Positions 10,588-19,306 of a stretch of DNA of 59,912 nucleotides are shown here, piece by piece. Made by a program: the position numbers and the translations under genes. Within the stretch, counting starts at the first letter, position 1. The number at the start of each line of letters is the position of its first letter. The stretch comes from Myxococcaceae bacterium JPH2 (lineage in GTDB: Bacteria; Myxococcota; Myxococcia; Myxococcales; Myxococcaceae): the NCBI GenBank assembly GCA_016458225.1, contig JAEMGR010000008.1, positions 1 through 59,912 on the forward strand. Direction: 5' to 3'. The notes beneath the pieces were generated by a model. That model made no database searches and was not told the DNA's origin. It was given only the letters and a program-made list of their open reading frames with translations.

Positions 10588-11571
10588 TCACGGTGAGGAG
10601 TAGACCGGCGAGGTGAACGCGCCGCAGTCCGCCGCCTCGGTGCCGTAGCGCGCGGCCAGCTCCAGGCTGAAGCGGAAGTAGGTGCTCTTGAAGTCGGTGT
10701 TCCAGCACTCGCTCACCGTGGCCTGACCGGAGAGGTCACCGCCCGACAGCTTGATGTCCGTGCGGCCGTTGCCCAGGTTCGCCCAGCGGCTCTTGATGGC
10801 GAGCTGCTCCAGCTTCGTGCGCGTCGGGTCGATGTCGATGTTCTTGTTGAGCACGTAGTCGAACTCCCCGCCCGCGCCCGGCGTGGCCTTGTAGTGGTAG
10901 TCCGCGTCCACGCGCACGTCCTGGGCATCGTTGTCACGCACCTTGCGGAAGTGCGCATCCACCGTGGTGCCCGACGTGTCGCTCAGCCGCGCGTAGTCGA
11001 TCTCCGCCGTGCCCAGGTCCTTCTGGTTGCCATTGGGCAGCGTGCGCGCCACATCCCAGTCGATGAGGATGCTGCCAGAGCCATAGCCGCGCGCGCGGTG
11101 GCCGGTCGCGTCCAGCACCACCGTCTGCGAGCCGGAGAGGACGACCTTGTAGGCGGTGTCCGCGTCGCTCTTGGCCTTGCCCTCCAGCACCCACGAGTAC
11201 GTCAGGTCGCCCGTCTTGGTGACGGTGAGCTTGTACGTGGTGGGGCTCAGCGCTCCGGTGAAGGGGCCCCAGATGGCCTGGGTGTCACTCATCGACGAGG
11301 GCACGTGCTGGGTGATGTCGGAGATGAGGTCGAGCACCCAGCGCGTCCCGCCGTTGACCGTGGCGGTCGCGGCGATGGTGAGCTGGTAGTACTCCGCGGT
11401 CTGTCCCGCGGCGGAGGCGGAGTCGAGTCCCTGGCCCGTCGAGCCGGGCGACTTCACTTCGACCATCTCCTTGGCGGGGAGGCCGTCCTTGAACGACTCC
11501 TCGTCGTTCTTCGGCGTGGAATCACAACCCGCGAACAGCAGGGCGGCACACAGCAGGCTCTTGCGCAGCAT
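10588..11571 (-). CDS. Lipoprotein B, probable first gene of the sigma/caspase operon
   Basis: 327 residues. Lipoprotein signal MLRKSLLCAALLFAGC (Cys16). The mature part is a predicted beta-rich secreted domain with IWGPF near residue 100 and VSECWN near residue 290, the same landmarks as lipoprotein A at 6688-7662. It also has a conserved-looking SRWANLGNGRTD segment. Family not recognised. The ATG at 11571 is chosen because it starts the signal peptide directly; the longer reading from 11628 adds a non-signal extension. The 27-base gap to the sigma gene suggests one transcript of five genes. Confidence 0.8.
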   Translation of the reverse strand: MLRKSLLCAALLFAGCDSTPKNDEESFKDGLPAKEMVEVKSPGSTGQGLDSASAAGQTAEYYQLTIAATATVNGGTRWVLDLISDITQHVPSSMSDTQAIWGPFTGALSPTTYKLTVTKTGDLTYSWVLEGKAKSDADTAYKVVLSGSQTVVLDATGHRARGYGSGSILIDWDVARTLPNGNQKDLGTAEIDYARLSDTSGTTVDAHFRKVRDNDAQDVRVDADYHYKATPGAGGEFDYVLNKNIDIDPTRTKLEQLAIKSRWANLGNGRTDIKLSGGDLSGQATVSECWNTDFKSTYFRFSLELAARYGTEAADCGAFTSPVYSSP

Positions 11572-11645
11572 GGTTTCGGCGTCCTCTCGCCGGCCCCCGG
11601 CGGGCCGTGCATGACGAGTTCGCCCCAATGGACACAGCGGTCGCG

Positions 11646-11693
11646 GAAAACAGAAAGCGGCTCATTTTCCTCGGTCGCCGCGCCCTGAAAACA
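11646..11693. promoter_or_regulatory. Divergent intergenic region with two direct GAAAACA repeats
   Basis: The 207 bases between lipoprotein B (leftward) and the nucleotidyltransferase gene (rightward) must hold both promoters. GAAAACA occurs at 11646-11652 and again at 11687-11693, 41 bases apart (about four helical turns), with ATTTTC between them in the other orientation. This stretch is more A/T-rich than its surroundings. No convincing housekeeping promoter was found. The repeats are a possible activator or sigma site; evidence is weak. Confidence 0.2.
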
Positions 11694-11778
11694 AGGGGTT
11701 GGGGGCCGCTCGTCTGCCCACCGGCCGCCCTCGCCCGCTCGCCCGACCGCCGGACCGAGTCATCCCTACCTTTCCGCC

Positions 11779-12636
11779 ATGGAAAAACGACACCCAAACC
11801 ACCCGGGGGAGATGGGGACGGATGCCGCGCTGGCCGAGCAGGCCCGGACTCCCGACGAAATCAACGCCCGGGCCGAGGCGGTCGGGCTCCTGCTCGATGC
11901 CGGGGTGCCGTTCGTGGTGGGCGGCGCGTATGCCTATGCCACGTATACCGGCATCTACCGGGACACGAAGGACCTGGACCTCTTCCCGCGCAAGGCGGAT
12001 GCGGTGCGCGCCCTGTCCATCCTGGAAAACGACGGCTGGCGCACCGAGCGCACCGACGAGGTCTGGCTCTACAAGGCCTTCAAGGGCGAGTACTTCGTCG
12101 ACTTCATCTTCTCCTCCGGCAACGGCGTGGCCAAGGTGGACGACGCGTGGTTCACGCACGCGCGCGTGGCCCGCGTCTTCGGACATGACTGTCTGGTGGC
12201 GCCCGCCGAGGAGATGATCTGGTCCAAGGCCTTCGTCAACGAGCGCGAGCGCTATGACGGCGCGGACGTCAACCACCTGCTCCTCAAGGCGGGACCGACG
12301 CTGGACTGGGAGCGGCTGTTACGGCGCTTCGACCGGTACTGGGAGGTGCTGCTCAGCCACCTCATGATGTTCCGGTTCGCGTACCCCTCCGAGCGCGACA
12401 TCATTCCGGACTGGGTGATGGCGGAGTTGGTGGGGCGCACGCTCCAGTCCATCCGAGACGGAGGCTGGGACGACAAGCTGTGCCGAGGCAACCTCGTGTC
12501 GCGGGTGAACTACCACGTGGACATCCACCACTGGGGCTTCCGCGACGGCCGAGCCTGGGACGAGAACGAACGAGAACTGGGGGACGAGCGTGGCGCGAGA
12601 CCCGAACTCGAGAATTCGGCTGGCGGCGGTCGGTGA
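11779..12636 (+). CDS. Nucleotidyltransferase of the Pol-beta (MNT-like) superfamily
   Basis: 285 residues, cytosolic. The fold signature is complete: hydrophobic strand plus GG (FVVGGAYAYA, Gly48-Gly49), then D-x-D (KDLDLF, Asp65 and Asp67), then a third acidic residue on a strand (YFVDFIF, Asp108). Such enzymes transfer a nucleotide to a small molecule, protein or RNA; the target cannot be told. The C-terminal half is helical and His/Trp-rich (VNYHVDIHHWGF). The ATG at 11779 opens the rightward transcript divergent from the caspase operon. Its last 47 bases overlap the metallophosphoesterase gene, so the two are translationally linked. Confidence 0.82.
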   Translation: MEKRHPNHPGEMGTDAALAEQARTPDEINARAEAVGLLLDAGVPFVVGGAYAYATYTGIYRDTKDLDLFPRKADAVRALSILENDGWRTERTDEVWLYKAFKGEYFVDFIFSSGNGVAKVDDAWFTHARVARVFGHDCLVAPAEEMIWSKAFVNERERYDGADVNHLLLKAGPTLDWERLLRRFDRYWEVLLSHLMMFRFAYPSERDIIPDWVMAELVGRTLQSIRDGGWDDKLCRGNLVSRVNYHVDIHHWGFRDGRAWDENERELGDERGARPELENSAGGGR

Positions 12637-13324
12637 CCTGCACTGTCGTGAAGACCACCACGGGCGCTTCCGGTTGTTCGTCAAGCAGGTGAACGCCTCC
12701 GCGGATCTCCTCCTGCTGTGCGGCGACCTCACGGACCGAGGGATGCTCGAAGAGGGTCGCGTGCTCGCCGAGGAGCTGTCCGCGCTGCGCGTCCCCTGCG
12801 CCGCGGTGCTCGGCAATCACGACTATGAGCACGGCCAGGTGAAGGACATCTGCGCCGAGCTGGCCAAGGTGGGTGTGCACATCCTGGACGGCGACCACTT
12901 CATCTTCGAGAAGGTGCTGGGCGTCGCGGGGGTGAAGGGGTTCGCGGGAGGGTTTGGCAACGCGACGCTGCAAGCCTTTGGCGAGGCGCAGACGAAGGCC
13001 TTCGTGCAGGAGGCCGTGTCCGAGTCGCTCAAGCTGGAGGCGGCCCTGAGTCACCTCGACACGCCCCAGCGCGTGGTCATCATGCACTACGCCCCCATCC
13101 CCGAGACGCTGGAGGGCGAGAACGTGGAGATCCGTCCCTTCCTCGGCACCAGCCGCTTGTCGATGCCTATCGACCATTACGGCGCGGCGTATGTCTTCCA
13201 CGGCCACGCGCATCACGGCTCACGCGAGGGCCGCACCAAGAGCGGCATCCCCGTCTACAACGTGGCCATGCCGCTGTTGGCCAAGTACACCCCGGAGCAG
13301 CGCTTCGTGTTGCTGGAGGTCTGA
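12590..13324 (+). CDS. Calcineurin-like metallophosphoesterase
   Basis: 244 residues, no signal peptide, cytosolic. All dinuclear-metal motifs are present in order: GDLH (Asp16, His18), GDLTDRG (Asp46), GNHDY (Asn76, His77), HYAP (His166) and GHAHHG (His206, His208). It cleaves a phosphoester or phosphodiester; substrate unknown. The start is GTG at 12590 with GGGGGA five bases upstream, inside the end of the preceding nucleotidyltransferase gene in another frame (47-base overlap). Pairing with a nucleotidyltransferase suggests add/remove chemistry on one substrate, an inference. Confidence 0.92.
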   Translation: MARDPNSRIRLAAVGDLHCREDHHGRFRLFVKQVNASADLLLLCGDLTDRGMLEEGRVLAEELSALRVPCAAVLGNHDYEHGQVKDICAELAKVGVHILDGDHFIFEKVLGVAGVKGFAGGFGNATLQAFGEAQTKAFVQEAVSESLKLEAALSHLDTPQRVVIMHYAPIPETLEGENVEIRPFLGTSRLSMPIDHYGAAYVFHGHAHHGSREGRTKSGIPVYNVAMPLLAKYTPEQRFVLLEV

Positions 13325-13337
13325 GCGGGACGCGTGC

Positions 13338-14795
13338 TCAGGGCTCGGCGGCATCCGCTGGTGCTTTGACCTCGGGCGTCGCGGGGGCTCGCACGTCGTC
13401 GGGGCGCCACGGCAGTTCGTCCACCGCCAGCGCGGGGATCTCCAGCACGTCCGGCCCGGAGCCGCGCACATAGAGGGACTCGGCTTGATGGGGGACAGCG
13501 TTCCCGACCGTGAGCCGAGCCAGCTCGTGTCCCGCCGCGTCCTGGAGCGAGATGCCGCGCGCGGTGTCTCGCAAACCATACGCCTGCCAGGACTTCTTCT
13601 GGAGTGCCTGGGATGACGTGGCTCGGAGCGCGCCCAGTCGCCCGAGGATGGAGAGGACCCGGAAGTGCTGGACGGGCTGCGGGGTCGCGCCCTCCAGCGT
13701 CCAACCCTCGCGAGCCTCGGAGGCGCGCACGAGGGCGAACGCCGGTGCGCCATCGCCTGGCGTGATGCTCACGCGTCGCACGTCCTCACGCCGGAACACG
13801 AGCACATGTCTGTCTTTCAGTTCCGTGGGGTCGAGGTCGAGCAGCGCTTGGGCCTGGTCCGGGACTTCGGCGAGCACCGCGCGCGAGCCTTCCTCCCGGA
13901 GCGCGGCCGTGCGGGAGTCGCTCGCAGCGCTCGAATGGCTCAAGCGGATCCGCACCGGCTCGCCCGTGAGCGGCACGAACCGCGCGTCCACCTCGGGCTT
14001 CTCCAAGCCCAGCGTGCGACGGGCCTCCACGCTGTCGTCGGGGAAGGCGAGCGCGGTCTGCCCCACGAGCGCGGAGAGGAGCTTCGCCACGCGAGTCGTC
14101 TCCACGCGAGCGGCCACGGGCTTCACCAACATCCAGGCCGACCCGTCCGCCGCGCGCTCCAGGACATACGCACGCGAGCGCGTCGTGACGGTGATGGTGC
14201 TGAGCCGTGGCTCCGCGAGCGGCCCCAGGACGTCCTTGCTGCGCAGCGCATAGGTGCTCTGGTCGAGCGCCACCCGCGTGGTCCCATCGGCCGAGTACAC
14301 CGTGGGGTCTCCGTCCCGCCGCAGATACACCGAGGCGTCGAACGGATTCTCATTTCCGCCGGCCAGCTTCACGGTGCGCGCATGCGTGGGCTCATGGGCC
14401 TCGAAGCCCTGGGCCTCGACCTCGAAGACGGGGGGCGCAAGGCCGTACTGGCGCAGGTCCGCCGCGGAGGGGTTCTCCGTGACGGTCGCCTTGGGCTTCG
14501 CGGTCGCGAGCTGTCGAAGCAGCGCCTCCACCGTGGACGCATCCGCCGGAGCCTCCACGGGCGCGGTGAGGCGCCAGCCCGTGGTGTCCTTCACCAGCTC
14601 CGTGGTCGCGCCGTGCGCCTTCACCGTGAGCCGCGTGAACGAGAGGGCGGGAGGGCTCGGCGCAGGAGCGGTTTCGTCGGAGGCTGGCGCGGAGGCGAAC
14701 GCGGCCGGTGTCGGTTTCGCTCGCGACGTGTCTGAACCTGGCTTGCAGCCGGTGAGCCCCAGCCCCGCGAGGACGAGCGCGAGCCCCCGTCTCAT
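13338..14795 (-). CDS. DUF4340 lipoprotein of a Gld-type ABC operon
   Basis: 485 residues. Lipoprotein signal MRRGLALVLAGLGLTGCKPG (Cys17), then an Ala/Pro-rich linker, then two or more repeats of a beta-rich domain (for example TVEALLRQLATAKPKATV followed by LRQYGLAPPVFEVE), typical of DUF4340 proteins that accompany GldG-like ABC systems. Exact role unknown; presumably an envelope partner of the transporter. The ATG at 14795 overlaps the stop of the GldG-like gene as ATGA. It is the last of four co-transcribed genes and converges on the metallophosphoesterase gene with a 13-base gap. Confidence 0.85.
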   Translation of the reverse strand: MRRGLALVLAGLGLTGCKPGSDTSRAKPTPAAFASAPASDETAPAPSPPALSFTRLTVKAHGATTELVKDTTGWRLTAPVEAPADASTVEALLRQLATAKPKATVTENPSAADLRQYGLAPPVFEVEAQGFEAHEPTHARTVKLAGGNENPFDASVYLRRDGDPTVYSADGTTRVALDQSTYALRSKDVLGPLAEPRLSTITVTTRSRAYVLERAADGSAWMLVKPVAARVETTRVAKLLSALVGQTALAFPDDSVEARRTLGLEKPEVDARFVPLTGEPVRIRLSHSSAASDSRTAALREEGSRAVLAEVPDQAQALLDLDPTELKDRHVLVFRREDVRRVSITPGDGAPAFALVRASEAREGWTLEGATPQPVQHFRVLSILGRLGALRATSSQALQKKSWQAYGLRDTARGISLQDAAGHELARLTVGNAVPHQAESLYVRGSGPDVLEIPALAVDELPWRPDDVRAPATPEVKAPADAAEP

Positions 14796-16369
14796 GCGTG
14801 CTCCCGTCGCGCGAGCCAGACCGCGAGGCCCAGTCCCAGCAGGGACAAGGGCAGGAGATCCATGGCCACAAGGCGCACGCCCTCGATGACGCCGGGGCTC
14901 AGCTTCAGCGTGGAGACGGCTCGGTCCGGAGGGCGAAGGGTGATCTTCTCGACCTGCGTGCTCGCCCACGCCAGCGAGTTCATCACGAGGTTCCGGTTGG
15001 GCTCATGTCCCCAGTTCGGATCCAGGATGAGTTCCGAGTCCCCCACCACCACGAGGCGCGCCTCATCGCTGCGCTTCGCGTTCGCGTCCCGCGTGGGACG
15101 CGTGCTGGCCGCCACGAGCGTGAGCTGACCTGTCTTCTCGCCATCGGTGGGCGTGGCGTCCTCGGCGGGGTGGGTCTCCACCCATGCATAGGGAGAGGTG
15201 AGCACCACGGGTTCTACGTGCACTCCGGGCAGCGTGCCCGTGCGGAGCAGCGAGAAGCTGCGCGCGGTGACCATCTCGACGTTCAGCGCGCGCGCCTGAA
15301 GCGGCTTGCCGATGGCGTGCTCGCTGTAGAACTTGGACACGACGACGTAGGGATTGCCGGCGTTGAACTGCGTGTCCGCCACGATGCCCTCGTCGAGCGC
15401 CACGCCATGATCCGAGAGGAGCGAGTCGAGCCCGTCGGACACGGTCGCCTCGGCGAAGTAGAGCATGCGTCCGCCCTCGGCGAGGTACGCCTGGAGCACG
15501 TCAATCTCCGGCGCGGTGTAGCGCGTCTTCGCGCCCGCGATGATGACGAGCGCGGCGTCTCGCGGGACCTGCTTCTGCCCGGCGAGGTTGAGGGACTCGG
15601 CGGTGTAGCCCTCCGCCGCGAGCTGATGCCCCAACTCCGCCAGTCCATCGCCCGGACCGTCAGCTCGCGCCGAGGGCTGTCGCTCCAGCGGCCACTCGGC
15701 ATGGCCCGTGAGGAAGTACGCCTTGCGCGTGCCCACCGCGCTCAACTGGATGAGTGCGTTGGTCAGCTCCTGCTCGGAGACACCATGGAGCGCGAGCCGT
15801 GATTCCTTCGCGCCCTCGCCGCGCACCAGCATCACCGTCGTCTGTCCTGTCTTGAGCTGGAAGCGCGCGGCGAACTCGGGGTTGCGGCTCGGGTCCTTGA
15901 ACGTGAAGTCGAAGCGCTCCGGCGCCTCCTCGTGGTAGCGCCGGAACAACGCCTCCAGCGCGTCGTAGGACGCATCATTCGGCGGGAGCAGCCCGATGGC
16001 GGTCACCTTGTCCGGGAGCGCCGCGAGCGCCGTGTGCGTCTGGGGCGCGAGGGTGAACAGGCGATCGCGCGTCAGGTCCCAGCGCGGCCCATGGCGGAAC
16101 GCCAGCACGTTGAGCGCCACCAGCGCGACGAGCGCGGCCGTGACCGCCAGCACGCTGCGCACCGCGAACGCGCCCCAGCGCACGGTGGTGAGCTGCGTGA
16201 AGAGCGAGCGGTGGAGGGCATACGCGATGCCCAGGAACAGCAGGCCGACGCCGTCCTTGCACGCGGCGGCGAGCACGCTCCCCGAGCCGAGGAGCAGCGG
16301 GAGGGGACTGGTCAGCACGAGCAGCAGTCCGAACGCACCCAGGAATCTTCCGATGGAGGGCAGTCTCAT
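14792..16369 (-). CDS. GldG-like ABC transport auxiliary membrane protein
   Basis: 525 residues. Several N-terminal transmembrane segments (residues 8-110) are followed by a large extracytoplasmic domain and a C-terminal transmembrane helix (LVAMDLLPLSLLGLGLAVWLARRE). The central domain has the family's glutamine-amidotransferase-like features (RKAYFLTGHAEWPL, LVIIAGAKTRY, LVVVGDSELI). It is thought to act with an ABC ATPase and permease. The ATG at 16369 follows AAGGGA and lies 25 bases after the permease stop. The Gld name refers to Bacteroidetes homology and does not by itself indicate a role in myxobacterial gliding. Confidence 0.88.
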   Translation of the reverse strand: MRLPSIGRFLGAFGLLLVLTSPLPLLLGSGSVLAAACKDGVGLLFLGIAYALHRSLFTQLTTVRWGAFAVRSVLAVTAALVALVALNVLAFRHGPRWDLTRDRLFTLAPQTHTALAALPDKVTAIGLLPPNDASYDALEALFRRYHEEAPERFDFTFKDPSRNPEFAARFQLKTGQTTVMLVRGEGAKESRLALHGVSEQELTNALIQLSAVGTRKAYFLTGHAEWPLERQPSARADGPGDGLAELGHQLAAEGYTAESLNLAGQKQVPRDAALVIIAGAKTRYTAPEIDVLQAYLAEGGRMLYFAEATVSDGLDSLLSDHGVALDEGIVADTQFNAGNPYVVVSKFYSEHAIGKPLQARALNVEMVTARSFSLLRTGTLPGVHVEPVVLTSPYAWVETHPAEDATPTDGEKTGQLTLVAASTRPTRDANAKRSDEARLVVVGDSELILDPNWGHEPNRNLVMNSLAWASTQVEKITLRPPDRAVSTLKLSPGVIEGVRLVAMDLLPLSLLGLGLAVWLARREHA

Positions 16370-16394
16370 GAGTCCCTTCGAGGCCAGAGGCCCG

Positions 16395-17198
16395 TCACAT
16401 CCACCGCTGCGCTTCCACCGCGCGGTGGGTGAGCAGCAGCGAGAACACGATGACCGAGGCGAAGAACACCAGGGCCCGCACATCCACCACGCCCTGGAGC
16501 AAGCCCTCCAATTGCGTGTCGAAGGACAGGTAGCTCACCCACGAGCGCAGCGGCTCCTCGAAGGTGCGCGTCAGTCCACGCAGCAGCATCCACGGCAGCA
16601 GCACCGCGAAGGTGAGGAAGGCCGCCACCATCTGGCTCTCCGTCAGCGCGGACAGGACCATGCCCACCGCCATGCACGTCGCGCCCCAGAGCAGCAGGCC
16701 GCCGTAGCCCAGCAGCACGGTGGTCCACTCCAGCGCCTGTCCCTCCTCGCCGTGGTTGAAGGCCGTGAGCAGCAGCGGGAAGGCGAGCGTGAGGCCCAGC
16801 GTGGCGCCCATCACGCCCAGCCCGCCCAGGTACTTGCCCAGCACGATGTCGAGCGGACGCACGGGCGCGGTCATCAGCAGCTCGAACGTCTTGTTGCGCT
16901 TCTCCTCCGCGAACAAGCGCATGGAGAGGAAGGGCGCCACGAACAGCGTGATGATGAGGACTGCGCCCCAGAGCTGCACCACCACGCCGTCCGTGAGGTT
17001 GCGGTAGACGACCGAGTCCGGTGGGAGCCGTTCCCAGCCTTGCTCTCGGGCCAGGTCCTGCACCTGCTGGAAGGTTTCGAGCAGGCCCACGAAGAAGAAC
17101 GACGAGAGGGCCGCCATCGCCGCCAGCACGACGTAGACCCACGGGGTGGTGAAGGAGATGGTCAGTTCCTTGCGAGCAATCGCCAGAGCGGTGCGCAT
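16395..17198 (-). CDS. ABC transporter permease (ABC-2/GldF-like)
   Basis: 267 residues with six predicted transmembrane helices. The N-terminus (MRTALAIARKELTISFTTPWVYVV) and the cytoplasmic loop MRLFAEEKRNKTFELLMTAP are typical of ABC-2 permeases, the second being the coupling segment before helix 3. It forms the membrane channel for the ATPase encoded 38 bases upstream. It is followed after 25 bases by the GldG-like gene. Substrate unknown. Confidence 0.92.
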   Translation of the reverse strand: MRTALAIARKELTISFTTPWVYVVLAAMAALSSFFFVGLLETFQQVQDLAREQGWERLPPDSVVYRNLTDGVVVQLWGAVLIITLFVAPFLSMRLFAEEKRNKTFELLMTAPVRPLDIVLGKYLGGLGVMGATLGLTLAFPLLLTAFNHGEEGQALEWTTVLLGYGGLLLWGATCMAVGMVLSALTESQMVAAFLTFAVLLPWMLLRGLTRTFEEPLRSWVSYLSFDTQLEGLLQGVVDVRALVFFASVIVFSLLLTHRAVEAQRWM

Positions 17199-17236
17199 GC
17201 GCGAGGTCCTTGTCGAGAAGAGGGAGGGCGCCCGCG

Positions 17237-17974
17237 TCAGGCGGCGGTCAGCTTGATGAAGACTTCTTCCAGCGACGTGTGCGCGGCGTGTCCATGCGCG
17301 GCGGCCAGCGAGCGGAGGTCGTCATAGGCGACCTTCTTCCCCTGATTGAGGATGAGCACCTTCTCGCAGGTCATCGTCACCTCCGGGAGGATGTGCGTGG
17401 AGAGGATGACCGTGTGCCGGCCCGCGAGGCCCTTGATGAGCGCGCGCACCTCGGCGCGCTGAGCGGGATCCAAGCCCTCGGTGGGCTCGTCCAGGATGAG
17501 CACCGGCGGCGAGCCGAGCAGCGCCTGCGCGATGCCCACGCGCTGCTTGTAGCCCTTCGACAAGTGCTGGAGGACGCGCCCCAGGACGTGCTCCACACCA
17601 GTGAGCCCCGCCACGCGCTCGACCTCGGCCTGGAGCCCTCGGCCGGGCAAGCCCTTGAGCTGCCCGACGAACTTCAGGTAGCCGTGCACCGTCAGCTCTG
17701 GATACAGCGGCGGGGTCTCCGGCAGGTACCCGATGCGCCGCTTCACCTCCATCGGCTGCGCCACCACGTCGAACCCGCCCACCTTCACGCTGCCCTCCGA
17801 TGGAGGCAGGAACCCGGTGAGAATCTTCATCGTCGTGGACTTGCCCGCGCCGTTGGGCCCGAGGAATCCAAGGATTTCTCCCTCTCGCACGGAGAAAGAG
17901 AGGTCTTCGATGGCCACTCGGTCGCGGTAGCGCCGGGTGAGCTGGCGTACCTCGATCATCGGTCCTTCGCTCAT
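17237..17974 (-). CDS. ABC transporter ATP-binding protein (GldA-like)
   Basis: About 245 residues. Walker [11 protein letters not shown]-loop region [15 protein letters not shown], signature LSKGYKQR, Walker [13 protein letters not shown] and switch His in STHILPEV are all intact. It energises the permease and the GldG-like protein of the same operon. The start could be the ATG at 17974 or the one at 17959, which has GAAGGA very close. The divergent aspartokinase gene begins only 34 bases away, so the promoters of the two must reach into each other's coding regions. Confidence 0.93.
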   Translation of the reverse strand: MSEGPMIEVRQLTRRYRDRVAIEDLSFSVREGEILGFLGPNGAGKSTTMKILTGFLPPSEGSVKVGGFDVVAQPMEVKRRIGYLPETPPLYPELTVHGYLKFVGQLKGLPGRGLQAEVERVAGLTGVEHVLGRVLQHLSKGYKQRVGIAQALLGSPPVLILDEPTEGLDPAQRAEVRALIKGLAGRHTVILSTHILPEVTMTCEKVLILNQGKKVAYDDLRSLAAAHGHAAHTSLEEVFIKLTAA

Positions 17975-18008
17975 AAGATGGGACCTTACAATGGGCGGGG
18001 AGGCGTTG

Positions 18009-19199
18009 ATGCCAATCGTGGTGCAGAAGTACGGCGGCTCTTCGGTCGCTGACGTGGAGAAGATTCGCAAGGTCGCGCGGCGCGTGAAGGAGAAGCGGGA
18101 CGCCGGCTACCAGGTGGTGGTGGTGGTGAGCGCCATGGGCGACACCACGGACGAGCTGCTGTCTCTGGCCAAGCAGGTGTCGGCGGATCCCCCCCGGCGC
18201 GAGCTGGACATGCTGCTCACCTGTGGCGAGCGCATCTCCATGGCGGTGCTGTCCATGGCGCTCCAGGAGATGGGCGTCGAGGCCATCAGCTTCACCGGCA
18301 GCCAGAGCGGCATCATCACCACCGACGCGCATGCGCAGGCGCGCATCGTGGAGGTGCGGCCCTATCGCATCCAGGACGAACTGGAGCGCGGCAAGGTGGT
18401 CATCGTCGCCGGCTACCAGGGCGTGTCCTTCAAGAAGGAAGTGACGACGCTGGGGCGTGGCGGCTCGGACACCACGGCGGTGGCGTTGGCGGCGGCGCTC
18501 GACGCGGAGTCGTGCGAAATCTATTCGGACGTGGACGGCATCTTCAGCGCGGATCCGCGCGTGGTGCCGGACGCGCGCAAGCTGGAGTCCCTCGGCTACG
18601 ACGAGATGCAGGAGCTGGCGAGCGCGGGCGCCAAGGTGCTCAACGCGCAGGCCGTCGAGTGGGCCAAGGCGCGCGGCATCACCATCCTGGCGCGCACCGC
18701 GCACGGCCAGGGCACGGGTACGGCGGTGCGCGAGCTGACGGTGCCGTCGGATCCGCGCGTGAAGGGCGTGACGTCCGAGGCCGAGATGATGGTGCTCTCC
18801 GTCGCCTCGAGCGTGCCGCTGGCGGAGCTGCTGGAGTTCCTCGACGCGCGCGGGGTGCGCGGCCGCTCGCTGGGGCATGACGGGCTGGACGGCGCGTCAC
18901 GTACCTTCCTCGTGATTCCGTTGGCGGATGTGCACGGGCCGGAGGCGCTGCGGCGCGAGCTGGGCACGCGCTTCGGTGAGGGCGTGGCGTGGCGTGACGA
19001 ACTCGGCACCGTCACCTGCGTGGGCGTGGGCCTCAACGCGGACTGGGCGCCGCTGCGGCGCTCGCTGGGCGCGGCGCAGGAGCTGGGGGCGCGCGTGTTC
19101 GCGTTGCACACGTCGCCGCTTCAGCTCACGTTGCTGGTGGAGAAGGCGCACCTGAAGCCGCTGACGGCGCGCCTGCATCGCGAGCTGCTCGGCGCGTGA
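18009..19199 (+). CDS. lysC: Aspartate kinase
   Basis: First step of the aspartate-family amino-acid pathway (Lys, Thr, Met, diaminopimelate); cytosolic. 396 residues. The kinase domain starts [20 protein letters not shown] and contains [14 protein letters not shown], the [14 protein letters not shown] loop, [17 protein letters not shown] and the [15 protein letters not shown] segment. The C-terminal regulatory region (from about 260) is ACT-like but lacks recognisable consensus of the usual allosteric sites. The ATG at 18009 has GGGGAGG five bases upstream and is preferred to an earlier in-frame start at 17937 that would overlap the divergent ABC gene. Confidence 0.95.
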   Translation: MPIVVQKYGGSSVADVEKIRKVARRVKEKRDAGYQVVVVVSAMGDTTDELLSLAKQVSADPPRRELDMLLTCGERISMAVLSMALQEMGVEAISFTGSQSGIITTDAHAQARIVEVRPYRIQDELERGKVVIVAGYQGVSFKKEVTTLGRGGSDTTAVALAAALDAESCEIYSDVDGIFSADPRVVPDARKLESLGYDEMQELASAGAKVLNAQAVEWAKARGITILARTAHGQGTGTAVRELTVPSDPRVKGVTSEAEMMVLSVASSVPLAELLEFLDARGVRGRSLGHDGLDGASRTFLVIPLADVHGPEALRRELGTRFGEGVAWRDELGTVTCVGVGLNADWAPLRRSLGAAQELGARVFALHTSPLQLTLLVEKAHLKPLTARLHRELLGA

Positions 19200-19306
19200 C
19201 GCGTCGGAAGTGTTGGAATTGATTCTCCGTCCCGAGCAGGAGGCTTTCTTTCTGTTCGGGCGAGCCTACCCTCCGCCACTGAACGCTGGGGACGGAGGGT
19301 CCTCTC

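Noticed and set aside
13338-17974. Gld-like ABC operon as part of the gliding machine
   Set aside because: Similarity is to Bacteroidetes GldA/F/G, a different gliding system. Such ABC operons are common in non-gliding bacteria, and the genes are 14 kb from the glt cluster.
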